This document shows, piece by piece, positions 1 to 6,583 of a stretch of DNA of 9,112 nt (positions are counted from its first letter, which is position 1; every line of letters begins with the position of its first letter). This DNA comes from Chloroflexota bacterium (lineage in GTDB: Bacteria; Chloroflexota; UBA4733), in assembly GCA_025980355.1 (NCBI GenBank), contig JAICXR010000100.1:1-9112 (forward strand). Direction: 5' to 3'. Below the pieces are notes generated by a model. It was given only the letters and a program-made list of their open reading frames with translations, did no database searches and was not told the DNA's origin. The position numbers and the translations under genes were made by a program.

Positions 1-1
1 C

Positions 2-1039
2 GTGCGACCGCCTATCCTCCGCCTCACCCTGGACGACGGCAGCAGCGGCTTCGGCCCGTCCAATGTTGGCCGGGAGCAGGCCGCGGCCCTCCTGGGCCAA
101 CCGCTGGAGGCGCTGTTCGTTCCCGGCATCGGCGCGACCGGTGTTGGCCTGTTGGCCGACTTTGCGCTCTGGGACCTCTCGGCGAAGCGGGCTAGCCTGC
201 CCGTGTACGCCCTGGCCGCCCAGACGGCCGGCGTGGCCGTCACGGCGCCCTTCCGCGTGCGATGCTACGACACCTCGCTCTATTTCGATGACCTCCACCT
301 CTCCTCCAACGAGGAAGCCGCCGCTTTGATCGCCGCCGAGGCGCGGGAGGGCTACGAGCGGGGCCACCGCGCTTTCAAGATCAAGGTCGGGCGCGGCGCG
401 CGCCACCTGCCACTCGAAGAAGGGACCGAACGCGACATCGCCGTCATCCGCGCCGTGCGCGACGCCGTCGGGCCGAACCCGCCGCTGCTGATCGACGCCA
501 ACAACGGCTACAACCTGAACCTCGCCAAGCGCGTCCTGACCGAGACGGCCGATTGCCGTCTCTTCTGGCTGGAGGAGCCGTTCCACGAGGATCCTGTGCT
601 CTACCGCGACCTCAAGGAGTGGCTGGCGAAGGAAGGGCTGCCCGTCCTGATCGCCGACGGCGAAGGGCAGGCGTCGCCGTCGCTGCTCACCATGGCAAAG
701 GACGGCCTGATCGACGTCGTGCAGTACGACATCCTCGGCCACGGCTTCACGCGCTGGCTCGCCACCGGACGGCAACTGGACGCGATCGGCGTATCGTCCG
801 CGCCGCACCACTACGGCGGCCACGTCGGCAACTACACCAGCGGCCACCTCGCCGCGGCGCTCCGCCATTTCGCCCTGGTCGAATGGGACGAGGCGACCAC
901 GCCGGGCCTCGACGGCTCCGCCTACACCGTGCGGGACGGCGAGGTGACATTGCCCGACGCGCCGGGCTTTGCACTGCAGCTGGACGACGCGGCGTTCCGT
1001 CAGGCCATCGCCAACGGCGGCTGGGAGCTGCGCCGCTGA
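2..1039 (+). CDS. Enolase-superfamily (mandelate racemase/muconate lactonising type) enzyme, 5'-partial
   Basis: The frame is open from the window edge to a TGA, giving 345 residues. Counting from the GTG at position 2, the barrel shows the superfamily signature: a KxK motif (K126, K128) as candidate general base, D165 in DANN, E191/E192 in EEPF and E221 in ADGEG as the three Mg2+ ligands, and the H269/H270 pair in SAPHHYGG near the last strands as the opposite-face base. Family members abstract the proton next to a carboxylate, often in sugar-acid dehydration or racemisation; the substrate cannot be read here. The N-terminal capping domain is short by roughly 40-60 residues compared with usual members, so the true start probably lies upstream and the GTG at position 2 is an artefact of the cut. 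The gene converges on the PHP gene, with 23 bases between the stops. Confidence 0.85.
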   Translation: MRPPILRLTLDDGSSGFGPSNVGREQAAALLGQPLEALFVPGIGATGVGLLADFALWDLSAKRASLPVYALAAQTAGVAVTAPFRVRCYDTSLYFDDLHLSSNEEAAALIAAEAREGYERGHRAFKIKVGRGARHLPLEEGTERDIAVIRAVRDAVGPNPPLLIDANNGYNLNLAKRVLTETADCRLFWLEEPFHEDPVLYRDLKEWLAKEGLPVLIADGEGQASPSLLTMAKDGLIDVVQYDILGHGFTRWLATGRQLDAIGVSSAPHHYGGHVGNYTSGHLAAALRHFALVEWDEATTPGLDGSAYTVRDGEVTLPDAPGFALQLDDAAFRQAIANGGWELRR

Positions 1040-1050
1040 GCACGTGAGAC

Positions 1051-1062
1051 GGCGGCGCCGCC
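1051..1062. terminator. GC palindrome between convergent stops
   Basis: GGCGGCGCCGCC is a perfect 12-bp palindrome filling the gap between the TGA of the enolase-superfamily gene and the TAG of the convergent PHP gene. It could act as a weak bidirectional terminator, but it has almost no loop and no T-run on either strand. In such GC-rich DNA it may also be chance. Confidence 0.25.
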
Positions 1063-1983
1063 CTACGCGCCGCGCGCTTCCAGCCAGATCGGGTTGGTCC
1101 ACGCCCGCTTGCCGGCCCGGTCCACGACCGTCACCCGGCAGTAGGAGCCGGCGAACGGCGTCAGGTCGAGGGTGCAGGTCGTCAGGTCTCCGGTCGCGGA
1201 CACGGTGGTGCGGGCGCGGGAGCCGCGGCCGCCGACGAAGACCGCCCGGGCCGGCGAGCACTCCAGGCGCAACTGGTTGCCGTCGACCGCCAGGTGGCGG
1301 ATCTCCGGCCCCTGGCTGGAGTAGTAGTGGCCGGCCTTGAGCGCGGCGAGCAGCGCCTCCGGCTCCAGGGACTCGGCCCGGACCTGCACCCAGCCGCCGA
1401 AGCGGTCCTCGCGCGCCTTGAAGTGGGCGTCGTCGGCGGCGTAGGCCATGAGCCGGTGGCCGCGCTCCAGGAGGAGGTCGGCCAGGTACCAACTGTCGCC
1501 GCGATCGTTTAACTGGACACAGGTCTCGTTGTAGACCTCCACCGCGTGGGCGGCGCCGACCAGCGTCTCGGCGTCGGCAAGGGTGAGCCCGTACCAGGCC
1601 GGGTGGGCGATCCCGACGAAGGCCCCGGCGGCCGCCGCCCGCGCCGCCAGTTCCGGCCCCCGCTCCTGCTCGCTGGTAGCCGGGAAATCGAGAGGCAGCC
1701 CCACGGCGAGGATGTGCCACCGGTCGCCGCTGCCGAGGGCGGGCGCGTGCAGCTCCGCGCCCAGCAAGGTGGTGAAGGCCGGCGTCCGCAGCGCCCGGGT
1801 GTCGGTCACGGGGAAGTCGTACTGCGGCAGGAAGTGGTCGGTGAGGGCGACGAAGTCGTAGCCCTGCTCCCGGTAGGCCCGCACCGCGTTGGCCGGCGGC
1901 ACGCCGCCGTCGGAACGCGTGGAATGCGTGTGCAGGTTCCCCCGGTAGAACCGGCCCGGCTGGTCGAAAGGAAGATTCCCCAC
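1063..1983 (-). CDS. PHP-domain metal-dependent phosphoesterase
   Basis: The 306-residue product is a PHP (polymerase and histidinol phosphatase) protein, a hydrolase with a small metal cluster acting on phosphoester bonds. Visible motifs in order: H18-T-H20 with D25 (NLHTHSTRSDG), D43 and T48-D49-H50 (ALTDH), E77-L-H79 (GAELH), H90 (WHILAVG), H127 (IAHPAW), and D184-D185-A-H187 (YAADDAH). This covers the usual metal-binding set, so the enzyme looks complete and active. Residues from about 205 form a C-terminal beta-type extension ending in RAWTNPIW, common in bacterial stand-alone PHP proteins. The start is a GTG; AAAGGAG lies on the minus strand at 2000-1994, about ten bases before it, and no signal peptide is seen. 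The physiological substrate is unknown. The gene diverges from the antiporter gene. Confidence 0.9.
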   Translation of the reverse strand: MGNLPFDQPGRFYRGNLHTHSTRSDGGVPPANAVRAYREQGYDFVALTDHFLPQYDFPVTDTRALRTPAFTTLLGAELHAPALGSGDRWHILAVGLPLDFPATSEQERGPELAARAAAAGAFVGIAHPAWYGLTLADAETLVGAAHAVEVYNETCVQLNDRGDSWYLADLLLERGHRLMAYAADDAHFKAREDRFGGWVQVRAESLEPEALLAALKAGHYYSSQGPEIRHLAVDGNQLRLECSPARAVFVGGRGSRARTTVSATGDLTTCTLDLTPFAGSYCRVTVVDRAGKRAWTNPIWLEARGA

Positions 1984-2045
1984 TGTGTGCCAACTCCTTT
2001 GTCGCTTTGTTGCTTCATCGCCGTGCGCTGCGTCGCGATGCCGCT

Positions 2046-2051
2046 ATTGTA
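2046..2051 (-). promoter_or_regulatory. Candidate -10 box for the PHP gene
   Basis: Read leftward, the hexamer is TACAAT, five of six matches to the sigma-70 -10 consensus, 62 bases before the GTG of the PHP gene and rare in this GC-rich context. No good -35 box is seen 16-19 bases upstream, so it might depend on an activator or be chance. Confidence 0.35.
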
Positions 2052-2098
2052 GGCGTTGCGCGCCATCTGCGCCCGATCGCTCCAGGTTGCTACTGGGT

Positions 2099-2120
2099 GT
2101 TCTCATCGCGTTCTCATCGC
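2099..2120 (+). repeat. Perfect tandem 11-bp repeat, possible response-regulator box
   Basis: GTTCTCATCGC occurs twice in immediate succession (2099-2109 and 2110-2120) in the non-coding region between the divergent PHP and antiporter genes. OmpR/PhoB-type winged-helix regulators bind tandem 11-bp half-sites as head-to-tail dimers, and PHO boxes of actinobacteria begin with GTTCA. The spacing to the TAGACT hexamer at 2133 (12 bases) resembles the layout in PhoB-activated promoters. The repeat is a direct observation; the regulator assignment is inference. Confidence 0.6.
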
Positions 2121-2132
2121 CGAGCGGTGCAA

Positions 2133-2138
2133 TAGACT
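2133..2138 (+). promoter_or_regulatory. Candidate -10 box for the Ca2+/H+ antiporter gene
   Basis: TAGACT matches the sigma-70 -10 consensus at four positions, including the first two and the last. It stands about 95 bases before the GTG start of the antiporter gene. No usable -35 hexamer precedes it; the tandem 11-bp repeat sits in that place, as at activator-dependent promoters. This would leave an untranslated leader of roughly 85-90 bases. Confidence 0.3.
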
Positions 2139-2232
2139 CCGGGGGCGGACGGACCGTTCGCGCGGAGGCGGGGACGGCGCCAGGGGATACCGAAGCGGCG
2201 CGGTCGGCGGGCGATCAGTCAGGAGTTGGGAT

Positions 2233-3336
2233 GTGCGCTCCGCCGACCGTGGCCTGACTTCAGCGCTGCGCCGGTATCTCGCCGGGGCCGGTAGTCCCCT
2301 CGACATTCTGCTGCTGGCCGCTCCGGTCGCGGTCCTGGCGGAATTGTGGCACTGGGGACCGCTGCCCCTCTTTTTCACCAGTTGCCTGGCCATCGTACCG
2401 TTGGCGCGGCTCATCGGCGTTGCCACGGAATCGCTGGCCGCCCGGCTCGGCCCGGGAATCGGCGGCTTTCTCAATGCCACCTTCGGCAATGCCACGGAAC
2501 TGATCATCGCCATCGTGGCGCTCCGGGCCGGCTTGGACGCCGTCGTCAAAGCGTCCCTGATCGGATCGATCCTGGGCAATGTGCTGGTGGTGCTCGGCCT
2601 CGCCTTCCTCGTCGGCGGCGCCCGGCGGCGCTTCCAGTCCTTCGACCGCACCGCGGCCAGGGCGGCCGGTGCGCAACTGGCGGTGGCCGCCGGCGCCTTA
2701 CTCATCCCCGCCGTTCTCGACGCGACGGCGCCCATCCCATCGGCGGCGATGGAAGCGCTCAGCATTGCGGCCGCGCTGGTGCTACTGCTTGGCTATGGCG
2801 CGGGCCTGCTCTTCACGCTGCGTACCCACGCCCCGCCGACGGTCGCGGAGCAGGAGGCGGCGCAGCATCAGGACGTCCTGGGCACCGGCGGAGCCGTCAT
2901 CCTCCTGGTCGCCGCAACGGTCGCCGTGGCCCTGATGTCGGAGGTGTTGGTGGAAGGGGTCAAAGGCGTCACGGTCGACCTCGGCTGGACGCCCATGTTT
3001 GTGGGCGTGATCCTGGTTGCCCTGATCGGCAACGCCGCCGAGCACGCCAGCGCCGTGACGGCAGCGAAGGACGACCAGATGGACCTGTCGTTGGCGATTG
3101 CGCTCGGCAGCGGCGCGCAGATCGCCCTCTTCGTCGCGCCGCTCCTGGTCTTGCTCGGGTTCGGCATGGGCCGGCCCATGAACCTGCTCTTCGACGGCTT
3201 CGAAGTGGCGGCGGTCGCCATTGCCATCGGGCTGGTCAACCTGATCATCCACGACGGCGAAAGCACGTGGCTGGAGGGGATCCAGCTACTGGTAGTCTAT
3301 GCCGTGCTGGCAGCGGCATTCTTCCTGCATCCATAG
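2233..3336 (+). CDS. Ca2+/H+ antiporter, CaCA superfamily CAX type
   Basis: The 367-residue membrane protein exchanges cytoplasmic Ca2+ (or a similar cation) for protons. The two diagnostic alpha-repeats are present: c-1 around residues 77-92 with GNATELII (N86, E89) and c-2 around 258-275 with GNAAEHAS (N267, E270), the acidic cation-binding pair. About eleven hydrophobic segments flank a charged, histidine-containing middle loop near 197-216, as in CAX proteins. The frame is open further up to a TTG at 2056, but those extra 59 residues are Arg/Gly-rich and unlike the family. The GTG at 2233 has AGGAG at 2221-2225 with seven bases between and gives the usual family length, so it was chosen. 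The upstream region holds a tandem 11-bp repeat and a possible -10 box. ChaA-type and yeast Vcx1-type proteins are the nearest known relatives. Confidence 0.92.
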   Translation: MRSADRGLTSALRRYLAGAGSPLDILLLAAPVAVLAELWHWGPLPLFFTSCLAIVPLARLIGVATESLAARLGPGIGGFLNATFGNATELIIAIVALRAGLDAVVKASLIGSILGNVLVVLGLAFLVGGARRRFQSFDRTAARAAGAQLAVAAGALLIPAVLDATAPIPSAAMEALSIAAALVLLLGYGAGLLFTLRTHAPPTVAEQEAAQHQDVLGTGGAVILLVAATVAVALMSEVLVEGVKGVTVDLGWTPMFVGVILVALIGNAAEHASAVTAAKDDQMDLSLAIALGSGAQIALFVAPLLVLLGFGMGRPMNLLFDGFEVAAVAIAIGLVNLIIHDGESTWLEGIQLLVVYAVLAAAFFLHP

Positions 3337-3346
3337 CCGGCGACCG

Positions 3347-3376
3347 CCGACAATCCTTCGGGCTGAGAGGCATAAT
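3347..3376 (+). promoter_or_regulatory. Candidate promoter before the AI-2E family permease
   Basis: CCGACA (3347-3352) and CATAAT (3371-3376) are separated by 18 bases and make a plausible sigma-70 pair in the 104-base gap after the antiporter gene. The -10 box lies inside a 9-bp palindrome, GCATAATGC. Just downstream, GGTGT and ACACC (3382-3394) form a 5-bp hairpin with a CCA loop, too small and without T-run to be a terminator. The rest of the gap shows nothing further. Confidence 0.4.
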
Positions 3377-3440
3377 GCAACGGTGTCCAACACCCTCGTA
3401 GCACAAAGAAGTCAGTCCGCCAAGGAGAGCGTGGAGAGAC

Positions 3441-4622
3441 TTGGATGAGGTCCAATTGAGCGCAACGTCGCAAGCTCCTGGCTCCGGCCCGGGTGATAGC
3501 GCTATCGGCGTCGACGGTGCTGAACCAAGCCGGCACCAGGCCACGGTAATGCCGGTGACGAACCTTGGACCGCGCACCGTGGCAATCCGAGCGCGCACCA
3601 TCTGGCTCGCCGCCGCCGTGGTCGTTGGCGGCGTCATCTGCTGGATCGTGGTGCGCGAGGCCTTCCAGGTCCTGCTCCTACTCTTCATGGCGATCGTGGT
3701 CGCCGAAGGACTCCGGCCGCTGGTGGACTGGCTCCAGCAGCGGCGGCTGCCGCGTTCCATCGCCGTGTTAGCCCTATACCTCATCATCGGCGCGATCCTC
3801 GGTGGCCTGGGCTGGTTCCTCTTCCGGCCGCTCAGCGGCGAAGTGAAGGCATTCCTGGTCAACCTGCCACGCTATGCTGCACAGACGCAGCGATTCGTCG
3901 ATCAGGTCCAGCAGACGCTGGGGACGGACCTCAACGTGAGCCAGGTCCTGAGCGCGCTACCGGGCCAGTCCGGTCAATTGCTGTCCTTCCTGCTGCGGGG
4001 ACCGCTGGTGCTTGGTCACATCGTCTACGGCGTCATCGCCATTCTGCTGCTCGCCTTCTATTGGCTGACGGCGGTCGGCGGACTGAAGGCGTTTCTCGTC
4101 GGGCTCCTGCCACCGCCGGCCCAGGATACCGCCTCGGAGACCGTGACGGAGATGGGCTGGCGCGTCGGCGGCTACCTGCGCGGCGTGGCGGTGGACATGG
4201 TGGTGATCGGCGTATTCAGCGGCGTCGGTTGTGCCCTGCTGGGGGTGCCCTATCCCCTGCTGTTAGGCGTCGTCGCCGGGCTGACCGAGGCCCTCCCCCT
4301 CATCGGGCCGGTGATTGGCGGGGGCATCGCCGTCCTGGTCGCGCTGGTGACGCAGGACCCCGTTAAAGCCGGCGAAGTCGCTCTACTTTATCTGGTCATT
4401 CAGCAGATCGAGAACAATACCCTGGTCCCCCTGGTGATGCAGCGCGCTGTCGGCCTCAACGCGTTCACCGTCGTCATCGCCCTCCTCACCGGCGGCGCCC
4501 TGTTGGGGATCCTCGGCGCTTTGCTGGCCGTGCCCGCCGCGGCGGTACTCCAGGTGCTTGTGCTGCGCGTCTTGGCGCCGGCCGCCCGGCGGGCGTCCGG
4601 TGCCGTTTCGTCGTCATCATGA
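3441..4622 (+). CDS. AI-2E family (PerM/UPF0118) membrane permease
   Basis: The 393-residue protein belongs to the AI-2E/PerM family of permeases, whose members export varied small solutes or act as ion antiporters; the AI-2 role holds for only some. Family marks are the early segment EAFQVLLLLFMAIVVAEG followed by RPLVDWLQQRRLPR (about residues 73-107), a long soluble loop (about 130-185), GLTEALPLIGPVIGG (about 280-294) and IQQIENNTLVPLVMQ (about 318-333), with eight or so transmembrane helices. The TTG start is preceded by AAGGAGAG (3422-3429) and GGAGAG (3433-3438), the latter rather close. The first 36 residues are polar, low-complexity and unlike the family, and a LacI-like palindrome lies within them. 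A later start at the ATG at 3549 is therefore possible, although it has no clear ribosome binding site. Confidence 0.9.
   Translation: MDEVQLSATSQAPGSGPGDSAIGVDGAEPSRHQATVMPVTNLGPRTVAIRARTIWLAAAVVVGGVICWIVVREAFQVLLLLFMAIVVAEGLRPLVDWLQQRRLPRSIAVLALYLIIGAILGGLGWFLFRPLSGEVKAFLVNLPRYAAQTQRFVDQVQQTLGTDLNVSQVLSALPGQSGQLLSFLLRGPLVLGHIVYGVIAILLLAFYWLTAVGGLKAFLVGLLPPPAQDTASETVTEMGWRVGGYLRGVAVDMVVIGVFSGVGCALLGVPYPLLLGVVAGLTEALPLIGPVIGGGIAVLVALVTQDPVKAGEVALLYLVIQQIENNTLVPLVMQRAVGLNAFTVVIALLTGGALLGILGALLAVPAAAVLQVLVLRVLAPAARRASGAVSSSS
3494..3507. promoter_or_regulatory. LacI-family-like operator palindrome
   Basis: TGATAGCGCTATCG contains the perfect 12-bp palindrome GATAGCGCTATC (3495-3506). Its form, TG-N4-CG-N4-C with a central CG, matches the general LacI/GalR operator pattern at all but the last base. 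It lies in the first 22 codons of the permease frame, or in its leader if translation begins at 3549. No LacI-type regulator gene is present in the window. Confidence 0.4.
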
Positions 4623-4641
4623 CCTCGGCGCAGGTCACACC

Positions 4642-4671
4642 TTGACGGCTCCGGTAGAAGGTTGCTACTGT
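4642..4671 (+). promoter_or_regulatory. Sigma-70 promoter for the Gfo/Idh/MocA gene
   Basis: TTGACG (4642-4647) and TACTGT (4666-4671) are separated by 18 bases, and the -10 box is preceded by TGC (4663-4665), making an extended -10. The site is in the 97-base gap before the oxidoreductase gene and predicts a leader of about 40 bases. The 12-mer AGGTTGCTACTG covering the extended -10 also occurs at 2084-2095 upstream of the antiporter gene. Confidence 0.55.
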
Positions 4672-4672
4672 G

Positions 4673-4690
4673 GGTGGCGCGTTGGCCACC
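4673..4690. promoter_or_regulatory. Inverted repeat at the predicted transcription start
   Basis: GGTGGC (4673-4678) and GCCACC (4685-4690) form a perfect 6-bp inverted repeat around a six-base centre, directly downstream of the -10 box. The position suits a repressor operator, or a hairpin at the 5' end of the messenger RNA. The sequence is short and GC-rich, so chance is a real alternative. Confidence 0.25.
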
Positions 4691-4719
4691 GGATTGGCCC
4701 GCAGAGAAAGTGAAATGCC

Positions 4720-5748
4720 ATGCCGGTCAACGTCGGTTTCGTCGGGTGCGGAGCGCGGGCGGTGCACGAGATGCGGGATCTGGTGCGCATGCCGAACGTC
4801 CGCATCGCGGCGCTCTGTGACCTCTCCACCGACCTCGTGCAAGCGGGGCTGGCCCACCTGAATGAGGGCCGCCCGGAAGCGGAGCAGGTGCAGGCGCCGG
4901 CCTTCACCGACGCCCGGCGGATGCTGGACTCGGTCGACCTGGACGCCGTGTACGTGGCCTTGCCGCCCTTTGCCCACGGCCCCATCGAGCATACGGTGAT
5001 CGACGCCGGCAAGGCGATCATGGTCGAGAAGCCGCTGGCCGTCGAGATGGCGATCGCGCGGGAGATCGACGCGCACATCAAAGAGGCCGGCATCGTGAAC
5101 GCGGTGGGCTATCAGCTCCGCTACGGGGCGATGGTGGATCAGGCCCGTGCCCTGCTGGCCTCCGTGCCCATCGGCCTCGTGATGGCGATCCGCCTGGGGA
5201 GCCTGCCCGAAAAGCTCTGGTGGCGAATTCAGGCCAGGTCCGGCGGCATGCTGATCGAGCAGCACACGCACGCCGTCGACCTGATGCGCTACCTCGCCGG
5301 TGACGTCGAGACCGTGTACGCCGCCGCCGGCACCGTGCTCTTGCGGGACGTGCCGCAACTGGACATCGACGACGTCAACGCCGCGAGCGTCACCTTTGTG
5401 AATGGGGCGGTGGGCAGCATCGTCAACACCTGCGCCGTCGCCGGTCGCTCCATGCCCAACCTGAGCAGCTACATCCATGTCGTGGCGCGCGATCTGGTCC
5501 TTGCCGTCTCGCCGCGCTCGCTGCATGTCATGCGCGCGGGTCAGGAACGCCAGGAAATGACGGCGGAGCACGACGACACGAACTTCAAGCTCAATGAGGC
5601 CTTCATCCACGCCGTCGAAACCGGCGACCGTTCCGTGATCCGCTCGCCGTACAGCGACAGCTTGCGGACGCACGCCGTGACCGTCGGTGCTGTGCAGTCA
5701 GCCCGCGAAGGCCGTCCGGTCAACGTACCAAGTCTGTGGCAAGGGTAG
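4720..5748 (+). CDS. Gfo/Idh/MocA family NAD(P)-dependent oxidoreductase
   Basis: The 342-residue protein is a cytoplasmic dehydrogenase of the glucose-fructose oxidoreductase/inositol dehydrogenase/MocA family, which oxidises or reduces hydroxyls of sugars, cyclitols and related compounds. The N-terminal Rossmann fold starts VGFVGCGARA (residues 5-14, G9-x-G11), an acidic D34 ends beta-2, and the family motif E103-K104-P105 is intact. The C-terminal domain carries GGMLIEQHTHAVDLMRYL (175-192), with H184 and D187 at the usual catalytic positions. Length is typical. The ATG at 4720 fits the start of the fold; an ATG at 4715 is in another frame. The ribosome binding site is weak (AGAGAAAGTGA, 4702-4712). 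The substrate is not predictable. The enolase-superfamily enzyme 3.7 kb upstream hints at sugar-acid use but is not in the same operon. Confidence 0.92.
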   Translation: MPVNVGFVGCGARAVHEMRDLVRMPNVRIAALCDLSTDLVQAGLAHLNEGRPEAEQVQAPAFTDARRMLDSVDLDAVYVALPPFAHGPIEHTVIDAGKAIMVEKPLAVEMAIAREIDAHIKEAGIVNAVGYQLRYGAMVDQARALLASVPIGLVMAIRLGSLPEKLWWRIQARSGGMLIEQHTHAVDLMRYLAGDVETVYAAAGTVLLRDVPQLDIDDVNAASVTFVNGAVGSIVNTCAVAGRSMPNLSSYIHVVARDLVLAVSPRSLHVMRAGQERQEMTAEHDDTNFKLNEAFIHAVETGDRSVIRSPYSDSLRTHAVTVGAVQSAREGRPVNVPSLWQG

Positions 5749-5750
5749 TG

Positions 5751-5812
5751 ATGGCCGTGCGCACCTCTGCCCCGCCCACAGCCGCCGCCCGATGAGCGAT
5801 CCCGAACGGTAA
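5751..5812 (+). other. Two tiny overlapping ORFs before the membrane protein gene
   Basis: An ATG at 5751, five bases after AAGGG, opens a 14-codon frame (MAVRTSAPPTAAAR, stop 5793-5795). Its stop overlaps the ATG of a 6-codon frame (MSDPER, 5792-5812), whose TAA overlaps the ATG of the next gene (TAATG). Such a chain could carry ribosomes from the oxidoreductase stop at 5748 to the membrane protein start, which has no good ribosome binding site of its own. Short frames like these also arise by chance; the peptides themselves need not matter. Confidence 0.25.
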
Positions 5813-6546
5813 TGCGCCGCTGGCTGGTCGTCCTGGTCATCGTCGTCGCGATCGTGGCGGCAGGGGTGACGGCGGCCGCGCGCCGGGACCCGTCACAGAC
5901 CAACGACTTCATCGTGCTCTTTCTCGTCGAACTTCTCGCGATCATCGTGGGAGGAGTGATCGCCGGGGTCGCTCTGACGAGGCGGCGGGACCTCGCCGCG
6001 GGGGCCCTGGCGATCGGCCTCTACCTGCTTGTCGTCGCCGCGGCAGTCGGCACGGTCTTCCCGATCTGGCTGCCAAGCGACAATACGATCCTCGGCTCGG
6101 CGCTGCTGGCGGGACTGTTGGCCGCCGTGGGCACGGGGTTGGCGCTGGTTGGCGTCGGCGGCCTCCGCGGCATCCCCCAAGTAGCGCTTGCCATCGCGTG
6201 CCTCGGCGGTGGGGGCCTGGCCTTCCTCGCCGTGACGGCGGGAGGGCTAGCGTCTCCGCTCGCCCGGCTGCACCTCCCCGTCATCGTTGCCGTCCTCGTC
6301 GGCCTCGCCGCCCTGCCCGTGGCATGGCGGTACCGGCGATTGGTGACGCTGCCGCTCGCTGTGGCGGCCATCGGCGTGATCGTGACCATCGCGACGCTGG
6401 TCGCTCGTGGCGCGGGGGACTGGGCGTCCGGCTCGACCTCGATCAAGCTCTACAGCTTCCCGGTCGTGGTGCTGGCCTTCGCGTTCAGCCTCCTCATCCT
6501 GGACTCGCAACCGCGCGATCGCCCCCCCGAGTCGCCGCCGGCCTGA
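5812..6546 (+). CDS. Unrecognised multi-pass membrane protein
   Basis: This 244-residue protein is very hydrophobic. I see about eight transmembrane segments, near residues 4-23, 33-55, 62-84, 92-115, 121-146, 153-172, 178-198 and 212-231. Short charged loops (RRD, WRYRR) suit positive-inside topology, and a Pro-rich polar tail (PRDRPPESPPA) follows. No catalytic or transporter motif is recognised, so no function is given. The start ATG follows a weak GAACGGTA and overlaps the TAA of a six-codon ORF, so translation may be coupled to upstream reading. It lies 63 bases after the oxidoreductase gene on the same strand and may share its transcript. The neighbour to the right is convergent, with 37 bases between the stops. 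Confidence 0.75.
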   Translation: MRRWLVVLVIVVAIVAAGVTAAARRDPSQTNDFIVLFLVELLAIIVGGVIAGVALTRRRDLAAGALAIGLYLLVVAAAVGTVFPIWLPSDNTILGSALLAGLLAAVGTGLALVGVGGLRGIPQVALAIACLGGGGLAFLAVTAGGLASPLARLHLPVIVAVLVGLAALPVAWRYRRLVTLPLAVAAIGVIVTIATLVARGAGDWASGSTSIKLYSFPVVVLAFAFSLLILDSQPRDRPPESPPA

Positions 6547-6548
6547 TG

Positions 6549-6576
6549 CGGCCGTCCCCTCCGCCCTTCCCGGCCG
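6549..6576. terminator. Weak hairpin between convergent genes
   Basis: CGGCCG occurs at 6549-6554 and again at 6571-6576. The motif is self-complementary, so the copies can pair as a 6-bp stem around a 16-base pyrimidine-rich loop. It lies between the stops of the membrane protein and the leftward hypothetical gene. There is only a short T-run to the right (GTTCGTTTAG), so it is at most a weak terminator. Confidence 0.25.
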
Positions 6577-6583
6577 TGTTCGT

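Noticed and set aside
2056..2232. Upstream extension of the antiporter to a TTG at 2056
   Set aside because: The extra 59 residues are Arg/Gly-rich, cover the likely promoter and tandem repeat, and lack family similarity. GTG at 2233 has AGGAG at good spacing.
3360..3395. CTGAGA-containing stretch that recalls a TPP riboswitch
   Set aside because: Only the short GGCTGAGA motif is present. The other conserved TPP-box elements and the paired helices are missing, and the downstream gene is not thiamine-related.
4486..5673. Long leftward open frame of 395 codons opposite the permease end and the oxidoreductase gene
   Set aside because: Its product is His/Arg/Gly-rich without domain features, and the opposite strand carries an unmistakable Gfo/Idh/MocA protein. 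It is a GC-rich antisense shadow.
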